The notes below the pieces were generated by a model that was given only the letters and a program-made list of their open reading frames with translations, was not told where the DNA came from and did not search any database. A program made the translations under genes and the position numbers. Shown piece after piece: positions 26,589 through 35,533 of a stretch of DNA of 64,000 nucleotides (position 1 is its first letter; every line of letters begins with the position of its first letter). Source of the DNA: Nocardioides sp. JS614 (lineage in GTDB: Bacteria; Actinomycetota; Actinomycetes; Propionibacteriales; Nocardioidaceae); assembly GCF_000015265.1 (NCBI RefSeq), contig NC_008699.1, positions 930,001 through 994,000 on the forward strand, given 5' to 3'.

Positions 26589-27368
26589 ATGAGCTTCGAC
26601 CCCGGCGCCCCGCCCGCCGCCGCCGAGACCGACGACCACTCACTCGCCGCCTGGCTGGCCACCGTCGCCGGCGAGCGGCTCCTCGAGGTCCGTCAGGAGG
26701 GCCTGGAAGGGCGCGAGCTCAAGGACGCCGGGGACCGCGCGGCCCACGACCTGCTGATGGCGCTGCTCGCCGAGCACCGGCCCGGCGACGCCGTCCTCTC
26801 CGAGGAGGGCAAGGACGACAAGGTGCGGCTGTCGAGCGACCGGGTCTGGATCGTCGACCCCCTCGACGGCACCCGCGAGTTCTCCGAGGTGCCGCGCGAC
26901 GACTGGGCCGTGCACGTCGCCCTGTGGGCGGCCGGCGACCTGGTGGCCGGCGCCGTGGCGCAGCCCGCCCTCGGCGAGACGTTCCACACGGGCGCGCCGC
27001 CCGTCGTACCCCCGAGCAGCGCCGCGCGGCCGCGGATCGCGGTCTCCCGGAGCCGGCCGCCGGCGTTCGTGCACGCGCTCGCCGAGGACCTCGGTGCCGA
27101 CCTGGTCGCGATGGGCTCGGCCGGGGTCAAGGTGATCTCCGTGGCCCGCGACATCACCGACGCCTACGTGCACGCGGGCGGCCAGTACGAGTGGGACTCC
27201 GCCGCGCCGGTCGCCGTCGCCCGCGCGGCCGGGCTGTTCACCTCGCGCATCGACGGCACCCCGCTGGCCTACAACCAGGAGGACGTCTACCTCCCGGACC
27301 TGATCGTGTGCCGCCCCGAGCTCGCGGAGCGCATCGTCGCGTTCGTCAAGGAGCACGGCTACGAGTGA
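26589..27368 (+). CDS. cysQ: 3'(2'),5'-bisphosphate nucleotidase family phosphatase
   Basis: A 259-aa member of the inositol-monophosphatase superfamily. The metal motifs are EEGKDD, WIVDPLDGTREF (two Asp and the catalytic Thr) and YEWDSAAPVAVARAAG. The REF after the DGT and the overall length favour CysQ-type 3'-phosphoadenosine-5'-phosphate phosphatase over inositol phosphatase, but related enzymes act on inositol-1-phosphate or fructose-1,6-bisphosphate. PAP removal would fit the sulfotransferase at 13652-14632, though that link is inference. The ATG at 26589 is 31 bp after pth. Confidence 0.85.
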   Translation: MSFDPGAPPAAAETDDHSLAAWLATVAGERLLEVRQEGLEGRELKDAGDRAAHDLLMALLAEHRPGDAVLSEEGKDDKVRLSSDRVWIVDPLDGTREFSEVPRDDWAVHVALWAAGDLVAGAVAQPALGETFHTGAPPVVPPSSAARPRIAVSRSRPPAFVHALAEDLGADLVAMGSAGVKVISVARDITDAYVHAGGQYEWDSAAPVAVARAAGLFTSRIDGTPLAYNQEDVYLPDLIVCRPELAERIVAFVKEHGYE

Positions 27369-27424
27369 CGCCGGCCCGGCGAATCGGGTTGAGCCGGACC
27401 GGTGCGGGGCCCGACAGTGAGGGC

Positions 27425-27817
27425 ATGACCGCCTTCGTCGCACATACGACCGTCGACTGCCGCAACGCCTACGAGCTCTCCGAGTGGTGGAAGCCGGTGC
27501 TCGGGTACGTCGACCTCGACGGCGACCCGAACCTGCCCGGGCACGAGGAGTGCATGATCCGCGACCCCGAGACCGGCCACCGGCTGCTGTTCATCGAGGT
27601 CCCCGACGACAAGGCGGTCAAGAACCGCCTGCACCTCGACCTCCGACCGCGCTCGGCGACCCGTGACGAGGAGGTCGAGACCGTGCTCGCCCACGGCGCC
27701 GCCCTCGTCGCCGACCTGCGCGGGAAGTACGGCCCCGGCACCGGCTGGGTCGTCCTCGCCGACCCCGAGGGCAACGAGTTCTGCATGCTGCGTTCCGAGG
27801 CCGAGCTGACCACCTGA
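27425..27817 (+). CDS. VOC / glyoxalase-like domain protein
   Basis: A small 130-aa protein of the vicinal-oxygen-chelate fold. DCRNAYELSEWWKPVLGY and VLADPEGNEFCMLRSE are the two characteristic half-domain elements; the Pro-Glu-Gly-Asn-Glu-Phe-Cys ending is typical of actinobacterial glyoxalase-like proteins. A single VOC module such as this normally dimerises. The substrate is unknown. The ATG at 27425 follows GTGAGGGC. It lies 56 bp after cysQ. Confidence 0.85.
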   Translation: MTAFVAHTTVDCRNAYELSEWWKPVLGYVDLDGDPNLPGHEECMIRDPETGHRLLFIEVPDDKAVKNRLHLDLRPRSATRDEEVETVLAHGAALVADLRGKYGPGTGWVVLADPEGNEFCMLRSEAELTT

Positions 27818-27863
27818 CCACCGCGGGCGAACGAGAGTTGAACGGCCCTGTCCCGGGCGCCCC

Positions 27864-27879
27864 TGGCCCGAACGGGCCA
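27864..27879. terminator. Short GC hairpin after the VOC gene
   Basis: TGGCCCG (27864-27870) pairs with CGGGCCA (27873-27879), 46 bp after the VOC stop. No T-run follows, so at best this is a weak terminator-like structure. Confidence 0.35.
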
Positions 27880-27958
27880 CGGGAAGGGGGCCGAGTATGA
27901 CCCGTTCGGACTAGGCGAAACCTCAGTGGCCGATCTGTTGGGCAAAGGGCGCCGGGCT

Positions 27959-27980
27959 GTTCGCTCGTCGTTCATCGCCG
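27959..27980 (+). promoter_or_regulatory. Candidate PHO box before pstC
   Basis: Two adjacent 11-bp direct units, GTTCGCTCGTC and GTTCATCGCCG, resemble the PhoP direct repeats described in Streptomyces (GTTCA-type units spaced by 11 bp). The second unit matches the conserved GTTCA best. They lie 100 bp upstream of the pstC start, a plausible place for phosphate-starvation activation. The assignment is by motif and context only. Confidence 0.4.
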
Positions 27981-28079
27981 CAGGCCCATCCGTTTCGGTC
28001 GCCTCCCGACACTTCTGGCGTTTCCACCGGCCGCTCCACCGAGCGCGTCGTCAGAGAGCCCGATGCCAGAAAGCCCAGC

Positions 28080-29102
28080 GTGACCACCCTTCCCGTGCCC
28101 AACCGGTCGGCCAGCACCTCCACCGAGGTGGGCCCCCGCAAGATCTCCCGCAAGGCGACGGGCGCCGACGCGGTCTTCGTGCACTCGGCCCGCGCGGTCG
28201 GTGCGACCGTGCTGGTCATCACCGGCGGGGTCGGGCTGTTCCTGGGCTGGCAGGCCTACCCGACGCTGAACCGGTACGGCTGGGACTTCTTCACCCAGGC
28301 GAGCTGGCAGCCCGAGGCCGACGTGCTCGGCATCGCCGCGGTGCTCACCGGCACCCTCGAGGTCGCCCTGGTCGCGATGGTGATCGCGTTCCCGCTCGCG
28401 CTGCTGACCGCGCTCTACATCAGCGAGTACGCCCCTGCGGGCCTCCGCAGCACCCTGGTCTCGCTGGTCGACCTGATGGCCGCCGTGCCCTCGATCATCT
28501 GGGGCCTGTGGGGCTTCTTCCTGATCATGCCCCGCGCCGCCGAGCTCTCGGTCCGGCTGGACCGCCACCTCGGCTGGATCCCGATCTTCGACGTCCGCGA
28601 CGCCGACCCGAACGCCGCCGTCCTGGACATCTCCCGCTACAGCTTCAGCGCCTTCTGCGCCGGCATCGCGGTGGCGATGATGGTGCTGCCGATGTCGTGC
28701 GCCGTCATGCGGCAGGTCTTCTCCCAGACCCCGGAGGGGGAGAAGGAGGCCGCGCTCGCCCTCGGCGCCACCAGGTGGGGCATGGTCCGCACCGTCGTGC
28801 TGCCGTTCGGCCGGGGCGGCATCATCGGCGGCACCATGCTCGGCCTGGGCCGGGCGCTCGGGGAGACCATCGCGGTCCTGCTGATCATCTCCCCGGCCTT
28901 CGAGGTCAAGGGCCGGATCCTCGAGGTCGGCAGCAACACCGTGAGCGCGCTGATCGCGGGCCGCTTCGGTGACGCCAGCAAGAGCCAGCTCTCGGCGCTC
29001 CTCGCCGCCGGCTTCGTGCTCTTCCTGATAACCCTCGCCGTGAACACGGCCGCCGCCGTGATCGTCAACCGAAGCCGCTCGGGCGCCGGGACGGACGCCT
29101 GA
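28080..29102 (+). CDS. pstC: Phosphate ABC transporter permease PstC
   Basis: Inner-membrane permease (340 aa) of high-affinity phosphate uptake. About six membrane spans are visible, starting with ATVLVITGGVGLFLGWQAY. The permease EAA loop is GEKEAALALGATRWGMVRTVVLP. IISPAFEVKGRILEVGSNTVSALIA is typical of PstC. No phosphate-binding pstS precedes it, unlike most pst operons. The GTG at 28080 has only a weak ribosome site (AGAAAG). Its stop overlaps the pstA ATG by one base. A candidate PHO box lies upstream. Confidence 0.94.
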   Translation: MTTLPVPNRSASTSTEVGPRKISRKATGADAVFVHSARAVGATVLVITGGVGLFLGWQAYPTLNRYGWDFFTQASWQPEADVLGIAAVLTGTLEVALVAMVIAFPLALLTALYISEYAPAGLRSTLVSLVDLMAAVPSIIWGLWGFFLIMPRAAELSVRLDRHLGWIPIFDVRDADPNAAVLDISRYSFSAFCAGIAVAMMVLPMSCAVMRQVFSQTPEGEKEAALALGATRWGMVRTVVLPFGRGGIIGGTMLGLGRALGETIAVLLIISPAFEVKGRILEVGSNTVSALIAGRFGDASKSQLSALLAAGFVLFLITLAVNTAAAVIVNRSRSGAGTDA

Positions 29103-30292
29103 TGACACTCGCACCTCAGACCCTCGGCCCGCTCGAGGGGGGCACCGTCGGCAACACCACCCTGCCGCGGTACGACGATGACGCGCCGCCCCCGGTGCCG
29201 CACGCCGCCCTGGGCCGGCTCACCGTCGACGAGAAGTTCGTGCGGATCGGCTCCTGGGCCGCCGGCCTCGCCATCGCCTGGCTGGTCACCCAGCGACTGC
29301 TGCCGCTGGCCGGGATGCCCTGGTTCCTCATCACCTGGTTCACCGCGGGACTGCTGGTCACGGCGGTCACGGCCGGGATGTCCGGCGGCCTGGTCGAGGT
29401 CCGGGACCGGGTCGCCGGCGCGGTCGTCACGGCCGGGGCGATGCTGGTCGGCGCGGCGCTGCTCAGCGCGATCGTCTTCGTCGTGATCCGCGGCCGCGAG
29501 CCGCTGACCCACCTGAACTTCCTCGTCGAGGACATGTCGGGGGTCGGCCCCAAGGACCCGTTCGACCACGGCGGCATCCTGCACGCGGTGACCGGCTCCC
29601 TGATCGAGCTCGGCATCGGCATCGCGATCACCCTGCCCCTGGGCATCGGTACCGCGGTGTTCATGACCGAGGTCGGCGGCCGGTTCGCCCGCGTGGTGCG
29701 CACCGTGGTCGAGGCGATGACCGCCCTGCCGTCCATCGTGGCCGGCCTGTTCGTCTACACCGTCTTCATCGTGGCGCTCGGCTACCCGCGCTCCGGTCTC
29801 GCGGCAGCACTCGCGATCGCGGTGATGATGCTGCCGATCATCGCCCGGGCGGCGGACGTCGTGCTGCGGGTGGTGCCGAGCGGCCTGCGCGAGGCCGGGC
29901 TGGCGCTCGGCGCCAGCCGCTGGCGCACGGTCTGGCACGTCGTGCTCCCGACCGCGCGGCCGGGTCTGGCGACCGCCGTCATCCTCGGCATCGCTCGCGG
30001 CGTCGGGGAGACCAGCCCGGTGCTGCTGACCTCGGGTGCGGCTGCCTTCCTCGTCACCGACCCGACCGACGGCGTCATGAACTCGCTGCCGCTCTACGTC
30101 TACACGCTGGTCCGCTCGGGGGAGCCGAACGCGATCGCCCGCGCGTTCGCGGCCGCGACGGTGCTGATGGCGGTCGTGCTCGTGCTGTTCGTCTGCGCCC
30201 GCCTGGTCGCGCGACCCAAGCGATCGAGGAGCCGACGTACGACGAGCCGCCCGGTCCGACTGCGGACACCCGCCACCGAGGAGACCCTGTGA
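29102..30292 (+). CDS. pstA: Phosphate ABC transporter permease PstA
   Basis: Second permease subunit (396 aa). A ~50-residue cytoplasmic N-terminus is followed by two extra membrane spans (about residues 55-115) before the usual permease core from HAVTGSLIELGIGIAITLPLG onwards. The EAA loop is GLREAGLALGASRWRTVWHVVLP, and GVGETSPVLLTSG is a PstA signature. It is longer than typical PstA (~300 aa) because of the N-terminal spans. The ATG overlaps the pstC stop, and its own stop overlaps the next GTG start by four bases, so translation is coupled through the locus. Confidence 0.93.
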   Translation: MTLAPQTLGPLEGGTVGNTTLPRYDDDAPPPVPHAALGRLTVDEKFVRIGSWAAGLAIAWLVTQRLLPLAGMPWFLITWFTAGLLVTAVTAGMSGGLVEVRDRVAGAVVTAGAMLVGAALLSAIVFVVIRGREPLTHLNFLVEDMSGVGPKDPFDHGGILHAVTGSLIELGIGIAITLPLGIGTAVFMTEVGGRFARVVRTVVEAMTALPSIVAGLFVYTVFIVALGYPRSGLAAALAIAVMMLPIIARAADVVLRVVPSGLREAGLALGASRWRTVWHVVLPTARPGLATAVILGIARGVGETSPVLLTSGAAAFLVTDPTDGVMNSLPLYVYTLVRSGEPNAIARAFAAATVLMAVVLVLFVCARLVARPKRSRSRRTTSRPVRLRTPATEETL

Positions 30293-31923
30293 ACCGCCTG
30301 ATCCGCACCCTCCTGGCCATCGGGGCGTCGCTCGGCTGCGTCGTCGCCCTGCCCGGGGCGGCGAGCGCGACCGTGTACGCGCAGATCGAGGGCACCGGAT
30401 CGACCTGGTCCGAGCTCATCGTCCAGCAGTGGATCGCCGACGTCGACGCCAACGGCATGAAGGTCGTCTACACCGGCGGCGGCTCGACCAAGGGCCGCAA
30501 GGACTTCGCCCAGGACAGCACCGACTTCGCGATCTCCGAGATCCCCTACCAGGGCACCGACGAGCAGGGCCAGGCCGACACCAGCAACGGGCGTGAGTTC
30601 GCCTACCTCCCGATCGTCGCCGGCGGCACGGCGTTCACCTACCAGCTCGAGGTCGGCGGCCAGCTGGTGCGCAACCTGCGACTCTCCGGCGAGACCATCG
30701 CGAAGATCTTCACCAACCAGATCACGAACTGGAACGACCCGGCGATCACCAAGGACAACAACGGCCGGGCGTTCCCGTCGCTGCCGATCACCCCGGTCGT
30801 CCGCTCGGACGGCTCGGGCACGACGGCCCAGTTCACCACCTGGCTCGACCACGAGTACCCCAGCATCTGGCGGCCCTACTTCGGCCAGTCCGGGCTGACG
30901 TCGTACTACCCGAAGAAGTCCGGCACCCGGATGATCAGCCAGGCCGGCTCCGACCAGGTGATGAACACGATCAAGGGCTTCGCCGGCAACGGGACCATCG
31001 GGTACGTCGAGTACTCCTACCCGCTCAACGCCGACTACCCGGTCGTGAAGGTGCTGAACAGGGCGGGCTACTTCGTCGAGCCGACGCAGTACAACACCGC
31101 GGTCGCCCTGACGAAGGCGAAGATCAACCAGGACAAGGGCAGCCAGCTCTACCTCACGCAGATCCTCGACGGCGTCTACACGAACCCGGACCCGCGGGCG
31201 TACCCGATCTCGTCGTACTCCTACATGATCATCCCGACGGGCAAGGACGACCCCCGGATGACGACCGCGAAGCGGCAGACGCTCGCGGACTTCATGTACT
31301 ACTCGCTGTGCGCCGGGCAGACGAAGGCCGGGCCGTACGGCTACTCGCCGCTCCCGCTGAACCTCGTCCAGGCCGGGTTCCAGCAGCTGGCCAAGCTGAA
31401 GGCGGCTGACTCGGGGGTGGACCTCACCGCCCGCGACGTGACGTCGTGCAACAACCCGACGTTCGACGGCAAGAACCTGAGCCACAACGTGCTCGCCGAC
31501 AAGGCGCCGCAGCCGGCCGCCTGCGACAAGGTCGGCGAGGGGCCGTGCGGCACCGCCACCGGCACCAACCAGCCCAGCACCGACGGTGGTGCGGGCTCGG
31601 GTGACGGGACCGCGACCGGCGCGGGCGGCACCGGTGACGCTGCCGGTGCGGGCGGTGGCGGCGGCGGTGACGCCCCTACGGCGATCGACCCGGAGACCGG
31701 CCTCGCGGTCGGCGAGAGCGGCACGGCCGCCACGGGGGAGGCCGTGTTCGCGAACCCCACGGAGCTGGTCGCCGGCCGCTCCGTCGACCAGCGCACGTTC
31801 GGCTGGCTGGCGGTGCTGGAGCTGCTGGCGCTGGTGCTGCTCCCGGGCTTCTACGTCGCCGCGCTGCGGCGCCGCCGGGTCTCGACGGGCTCGACCACCG
31901 GAAAGACAGGGGGGCGGCCGTGA
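30289..31923 (+). CDS. pstS: Phosphate-binding protein PstS, C-terminally anchored
   Basis: A 544-aa extracytoplasmic phosphate-binding protein. A Sec signal ends near AASAT (residue ~28). PstS features: GTGSTWSELIVQQWIADV, GGGSTKGRKDF, TNQITNWNDPAIT, VRSDGSGTTAQFTTWL and GTIGYVEYSY. After residue ~430 comes a Gly/Ala/Thr-rich stalk and a single span (LAVLELLALVLLPGFYVAAL) with a basic tail, so it is held in the membrane by its C-terminus rather than by a lipid. The tail is partly encoded by a dispersed 24-bp repeat (31878-31901). It overlaps neighbours on both sides. Confidence 0.9.
   Translation: MNRLIRTLLAIGASLGCVVALPGAASATVYAQIEGTGSTWSELIVQQWIADVDANGMKVVYTGGGSTKGRKDFAQDSTDFAISEIPYQGTDEQGQADTSNGREFAYLPIVAGGTAFTYQLEVGGQLVRNLRLSGETIAKIFTNQITNWNDPAITKDNNGRAFPSLPITPVVRSDGSGTTAQFTTWLDHEYPSIWRPYFGQSGLTSYYPKKSGTRMISQAGSDQVMNTIKGFAGNGTIGYVEYSYPLNADYPVVKVLNRAGYFVEPTQYNTAVALTKAKINQDKGSQLYLTQILDGVYTNPDPRAYPISSYSYMIIPTGKDDPRMTTAKRQTLADFMYYSLCAGQTKAGPYGYSPLPLNLVQAGFQQLAKLKAADSGVDLTARDVTSCNNPTFDGKNLSHNVLADKAPQPAACDKVGEGPCGTATGTNQPSTDGGAGSGDGTATGAGGTGDAAGAGGGGGGDAPTAIDPETGLAVGESGTAATGEAVFANPTELVAGRSVDQRTFGWLAVLELLALVLLPGFYVAALRRRRVSTGSTTGKTGGRP
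31878..31901 (-). repeat. Dispersed 24-bp repeat in the PstS tail
   Basis: The reverse complement of the unit also found twice in mazG (44541-44564 and 44580-44603), one mismatch each. Here it encodes the cytoplasmic tail residues around VSTGSTTG of the anchored PstS. Confidence 0.8.
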
Positions 31924-34475
31924 GGCGGGTGCTCGCCCTGGTGCTGCTCCTCGCCGGGCTGGCCGTGCCCGCCGGCGCGGTCGCCGTGCCCGCAGCCGGC
32001 CCCGACCAGCGGAAGGCCGAGGGCGGCTGGAGCGCGACCAAGACGCTGACCCGGCAGTTCGTCCAGCCGGACGGATCGACGTACTCGCTCCCGAGCCACA
32101 CGGTCACCGTCACCGCGGACGAGACGAAGAACCTGCGCGGCCGGCAGCGGATCCTGATCAGCTGGAAGGGCGCCCAGCCCAGTGGCGGGCGCGCGAGCAA
32201 CCCGTACGGCGAGAACGGGCTCAACCAGGAGTACCCGGTCGTCATCATGCAGTGCCGGGGGTTGGACGACCCGTCGCTGCCGCAGAAGCAGCGGCTCTCG
32301 CCCTCGACCTGCTGGACCGCCTCGGTGGCCCAGCGCTCGCAGATCACCCGGTCCGACGGCGAGGCGTCGTGGGTCCACGACCTCGAGGCGACCCCCGAGG
32401 ACAAGGGCCGGGTCACCGGCCTCGACCCGTTCCCCTCCGCCGAGGAGTGCCCGACCGCGGACATCGACCCCTACTACACGCGGCTCACCCCGTTCGTGAC
32501 CGCGAAGGGCCGGACGTTCGCCGCCTGCGACGCCGGCCACATGCCGCCCGAGGCGGCCGTGGGCGCGGCGTTCCCGCCCGCCGAGCTCGCGGCGTTCACC
32601 GACACCGACGGCACCGGCTCGGTGCAGTTCGAGGTCCGCAGTGACGTCGAGAACGAGTCGCTGGGCTGCAGCCACGAGGTGGCCTGCTCGGTCGTCGTCA
32701 TCCCGATCGCCGGGCTCAGCTGCGACCAGCCCAGCAGCCCGATGAGCCGCTCCGACCTGGCCTGCCGCAAGGGCGGCCGGTTCCCGGCCGGCTCGAGCAA
32801 CTTCGCCAACGAGGGTGTCGACCAGGCCGTCTCGCCCGCCTTGTGGTGGTCGGCCTCGAACTGGCGGAACCGGTTCTCGATCCCGATCACCTTCGGCCTC
32901 CCGCCGGACACCTGCGACGTGCTCGACCCGCGGCCGCCGACCGGCTTCTACGGCTCCGAGCTGCTCGCCCAGGCGGCGCTCCAGTGGGCGCCGGCGTACT
33001 GCCTGGACGAGCAGCGGTTCAAGTTCCAGCTCAACCAGATGTCCGACGAGGCCGGCTGGAACCTGATGGAGAACGGCGGAGGCGCCGCGGCCGAGGTGTC
33101 CTCGGAGCACCAGCAGCGCGGCAGCGACCCGGTCGGCTATGCGCCGACGGCGGTGACCGGCTTCTCGATCGGCTATCAGATCGACCGGCCCGACAACGCC
33201 GGCGAGCTCACCGACCTGCGTCTCAACGCCCGGCTGCTCGCCAAGCTGGTGACCCAGTCCTACCTCGGGTCCGACCTCGGTCGCGGACATCCGGGCATCG
33301 GGGGCAACCCGCTGGCGATCATGAACGACCCGGAGTTCATCAAGCTCAACCCGGGCCTCAGCCAGATCACCCAGGAGGCCGGGGCCACGGTCCTCTCGCT
33401 GTCGAACTCCTCCGACGTGATCGAGCAGCTGACCGACTACATCGCCCACGACCAGGACGCGATGGCGTTCATCCACGGCAAGAAGGACCCGTGGGGGATG
33501 GCCGTCAACCCGAAGTACCGGAACCTCGAGATGCCGCGCGCGGACATCCCGTTGCTCGACACCTATGTCCCCGAGACGTCGAGCGACTGCCGCCAGAAGA
33601 ACCCGGGGGTGTACTTCAACCAGATCGCCGCACCGGTGACGACGCTGCGCAAGATCGCCGAGGCGCTGCTGGATGCCTGGCCGAACGTGCAGACCCGGTG
33701 CGACTTCGACACCAGCACCGGCCTGTACAAGCTCGGCCGGATCGACCGCCAGTCCTTCGGCTCCCGGTTCATGCTCGGGATCGTCAGCCTCGGCGACGCC
33801 GACCGGTACGGCCTGCGCTCCGCGGCCCTCGAGACGAAGCCCGGGACGTACGTCGCCCCCGACCACCGCTCGCTCGCTGCCGCGGTCGCGCTCGCGGATC
33901 GGGACCGGGCGCACCGCCCGTTCGTCCTCGACCAGGGCGACGTGCACAGGTCCGGCCAGGCCTACCCGGGCACGATGGTCGTCTACACCGCCGCCCGGCT
34001 GCGGAACCTCCCGGAGCAGGATGCCACCAAGGTCGCCCAGTTCATCCGGGTCGCCACGACGGAGGGCCAGCGGGCCGGCAGCGGCAACGGCCAGCTGCCC
34101 GGCGGGTACCTGCCGATCCAGAAGTCGGGTGTGACCGCCAAGCTGTTCGACGCCGCGCAGGAGACCGCGGACGCGATCGAGGCGCAGCGCACGAAGCCGA
34201 GTCCGCCGACCGACGGGCCCGACGCCGACGGTCCGGGCAGCGGGGAAGTCGTCGCACCCCCCGCCGTACCGGGTGACGACGTGCCGGCCACCGAGCCCGC
34301 TCCCTCCGTGGCGCCCACCGTGCCGCCGACCGCGGTGGAGATGCCGGCCACCGAGCCGGTCGGGTCCAACCTGGCCGGCGGCCTGCTGCCGCTGCTGATC
34401 CTGCTCGGGGCGATCGGCTGCGTGGCCGCGACCGCGCTGCGAGTGGCCGCACCGGTGGTCCGGAGGCGGCGATGA
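31920..34475 (+). CDS. Large anchored extracytoplasmic protein of the pst locus
   Basis: An 851-aa protein with signal peptide (residues 1-~26), a long extracytoplasmic region, a Pro/Thr-rich stalk (about 760-805) and a C-terminal span (GGLLPLLILLGAIGCVAATAL) with basic end. Several cysteine pairs suggest disulfides. The middle (LTDLRLNARLLAKLVTQSY, DQDAMAFIHGKKDPWGMAVN) resembles type-2 periplasmic-binding folds of the PstS kind, but the resemblance is weak and ligand binding is not shown. GTG at 31920 overlaps the PstS stop, and it overlaps the sortase-fold gene by 4 bp. A role as co-receptor or scaffold for phosphate uptake is inferred from context. Confidence 0.7.
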   Translation: MRRVLALVLLLAGLAVPAGAVAVPAAGPDQRKAEGGWSATKTLTRQFVQPDGSTYSLPSHTVTVTADETKNLRGRQRILISWKGAQPSGGRASNPYGENGLNQEYPVVIMQCRGLDDPSLPQKQRLSPSTCWTASVAQRSQITRSDGEASWVHDLEATPEDKGRVTGLDPFPSAEECPTADIDPYYTRLTPFVTAKGRTFAACDAGHMPPEAAVGAAFPPAELAAFTDTDGTGSVQFEVRSDVENESLGCSHEVACSVVVIPIAGLSCDQPSSPMSRSDLACRKGGRFPAGSSNFANEGVDQAVSPALWWSASNWRNRFSIPITFGLPPDTCDVLDPRPPTGFYGSELLAQAALQWAPAYCLDEQRFKFQLNQMSDEAGWNLMENGGGAAAEVSSEHQQRGSDPVGYAPTAVTGFSIGYQIDRPDNAGELTDLRLNARLLAKLVTQSYLGSDLGRGHPGIGGNPLAIMNDPEFIKLNPGLSQITQEAGATVLSLSNSSDVIEQLTDYIAHDQDAMAFIHGKKDPWGMAVNPKYRNLEMPRADIPLLDTYVPETSSDCRQKNPGVYFNQIAAPVTTLRKIAEALLDAWPNVQTRCDFDTSTGLYKLGRIDRQSFGSRFMLGIVSLGDADRYGLRSAALETKPGTYVAPDHRSLAAAVALADRDRAHRPFVLDQGDVHRSGQAYPGTMVVYTAARLRNLPEQDATKVAQFIRVATTEGQRAGSGNGQLPGGYLPIQKSGVTAKLFDAAQETADAIEAQRTKPSPPTDGPDADGPGSGEVVAPPAVPGDDVPATEPAPSVAPTVPPTAVEMPATEPVGSNLAGGLLPLLILLGAIGCVAATALRVAAPVVRRRR

Positions 34476-35458
34476 CCATGACCCTCGAGAAGCCGGTGCG
34501 CCCGCGGCGGGCACTGCTCAAGGTGCCCGGAGCCGCGTCGCGGCCGGGCGGGAGCCGGAAGCAGCCGGAGCGACCGGCTCGTACGGCCCGGCGCCCCGCG
34601 CGCCCGGTGGGCCCGCCGACGGGCGCGGACGCCGCGTCGTCGGTGCTGTCATCCGCGTTCACGATGATCGCGATCGTCTGCCTGTGGGTGGCCGCGCAGC
34701 TGTTGTTCCTCGGCTCGATCTCCCAGAACCGGGCCCAGGACCTGCTCTACGACGAGCTCCGCGCCGACCTGGCGGCGGCGACCGCGCCGCTCGGCCCGGT
34801 CGTGCCGGTGGGCGACCCGGTCGCGCTGCTGACGATCCCGAGCATCGGCGTCGAGCAGGTGGTCGTCGAAGGCACCGCCTCCGGTGACCTGCTCGACGGC
34901 CCCGGCCACCGGCGCGACACCGTGCTGCCGGGCCAGGTGGGCACCTCGGTGGTCTACGGCCGCGCCGCCACGTACGGCGCCCCCTTCGCCGACCTGCCCG
35001 ACCTGCGGGCCGGCGACGAGGTCGAGGTCACCGGGGCGCAGGGCCGGACGACGTACACGGTCCTCGGCGTGCGTCGCGCCGGCGACCCCCTGCCGCAACC
35101 GGTCGCGGACGGCTCGGCGCGCCTGACGCTGGTCACCGCCGAGGGCAGCGGGCGCCTGGGGGCGATCACGCCGGAGTCCGTCGTGTACGTCGACGCCGAT
35201 GCGACCAAGGCGTTCCCCGCACCGCCCGGACGACCCGGCGCGGTCCCCGATTCGGAGAAGGCGATGGCCGCCGACGACGGAGCACTGCCGCTCCTCGCGC
35301 TGTGCCTGGCCCTCCTCCTGGCGCTGACCCTCGGGGTCGTCGCCGCTCGTCAGCGATGGTCGACGGCGCTCGTGTGGGTGGTCGCAAGCCCGCTCGCGAT
35401 CGCGCTGTCCTGGGCCGCCACGGATGTGGTGATGCGACTGCTGCCCAACTTGATCTGA
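34472..35458 (+). CDS. Sortase-fold membrane protein lacking the catalytic triad
   Basis: A 328-aa protein: basic/Pro-rich N-terminus, membrane span at ~58-80 (MIAIVCLWVAAQLLFLGS), sortase-like domain ~115-250, then two C-terminal spans. DGPGHRRDTVLPGQVGTSVV, TYGAPFADLPDLRAGDEVEV and LTLVT align with class-E/F sortases. Where those enzymes have GHRT the sequence reads GRAA (His lost), TLxTC reads TLVTA (Cys to Ala), and the Arg near the end aligns with Ser (SVVYVDA). It therefore cannot act as a transpeptidase. It overlaps the upstream gene, and a scaffolding role in the Pst complex is the simplest guess. Confidence 0.8.
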   Translation: MTMTLEKPVRPRRALLKVPGAASRPGGSRKQPERPARTARRPARPVGPPTGADAASSVLSSAFTMIAIVCLWVAAQLLFLGSISQNRAQDLLYDELRADLAAATAPLGPVVPVGDPVALLTIPSIGVEQVVVEGTASGDLLDGPGHRRDTVLPGQVGTSVVYGRAATYGAPFADLPDLRAGDEVEVTGAQGRTTYTVLGVRRAGDPLPQPVADGSARLTLVTAEGSGRLGAITPESVVYVDADATKAFPAPPGRPGAVPDSEKAMAADDGALPLLALCLALLLALTLGVVAARQRWSTALVWVVASPLAIALSWAATDVVMRLLPNLI

Positions 35459-35533
35459 CCCGACCAGCCGCCTCGGGGCGGTGCAGGAGTGAACACCCGA
35501 AAACGCAGCACCCATCACAGGAAGCGAATCAGG

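Noticed and set aside
35489..35533. Upstream GTG start for the Ig-domain PstS
   Set aside because: It is in frame, but the AGGA lies too close to the GTG, and starting at 35534 gives a canonical signal peptide.
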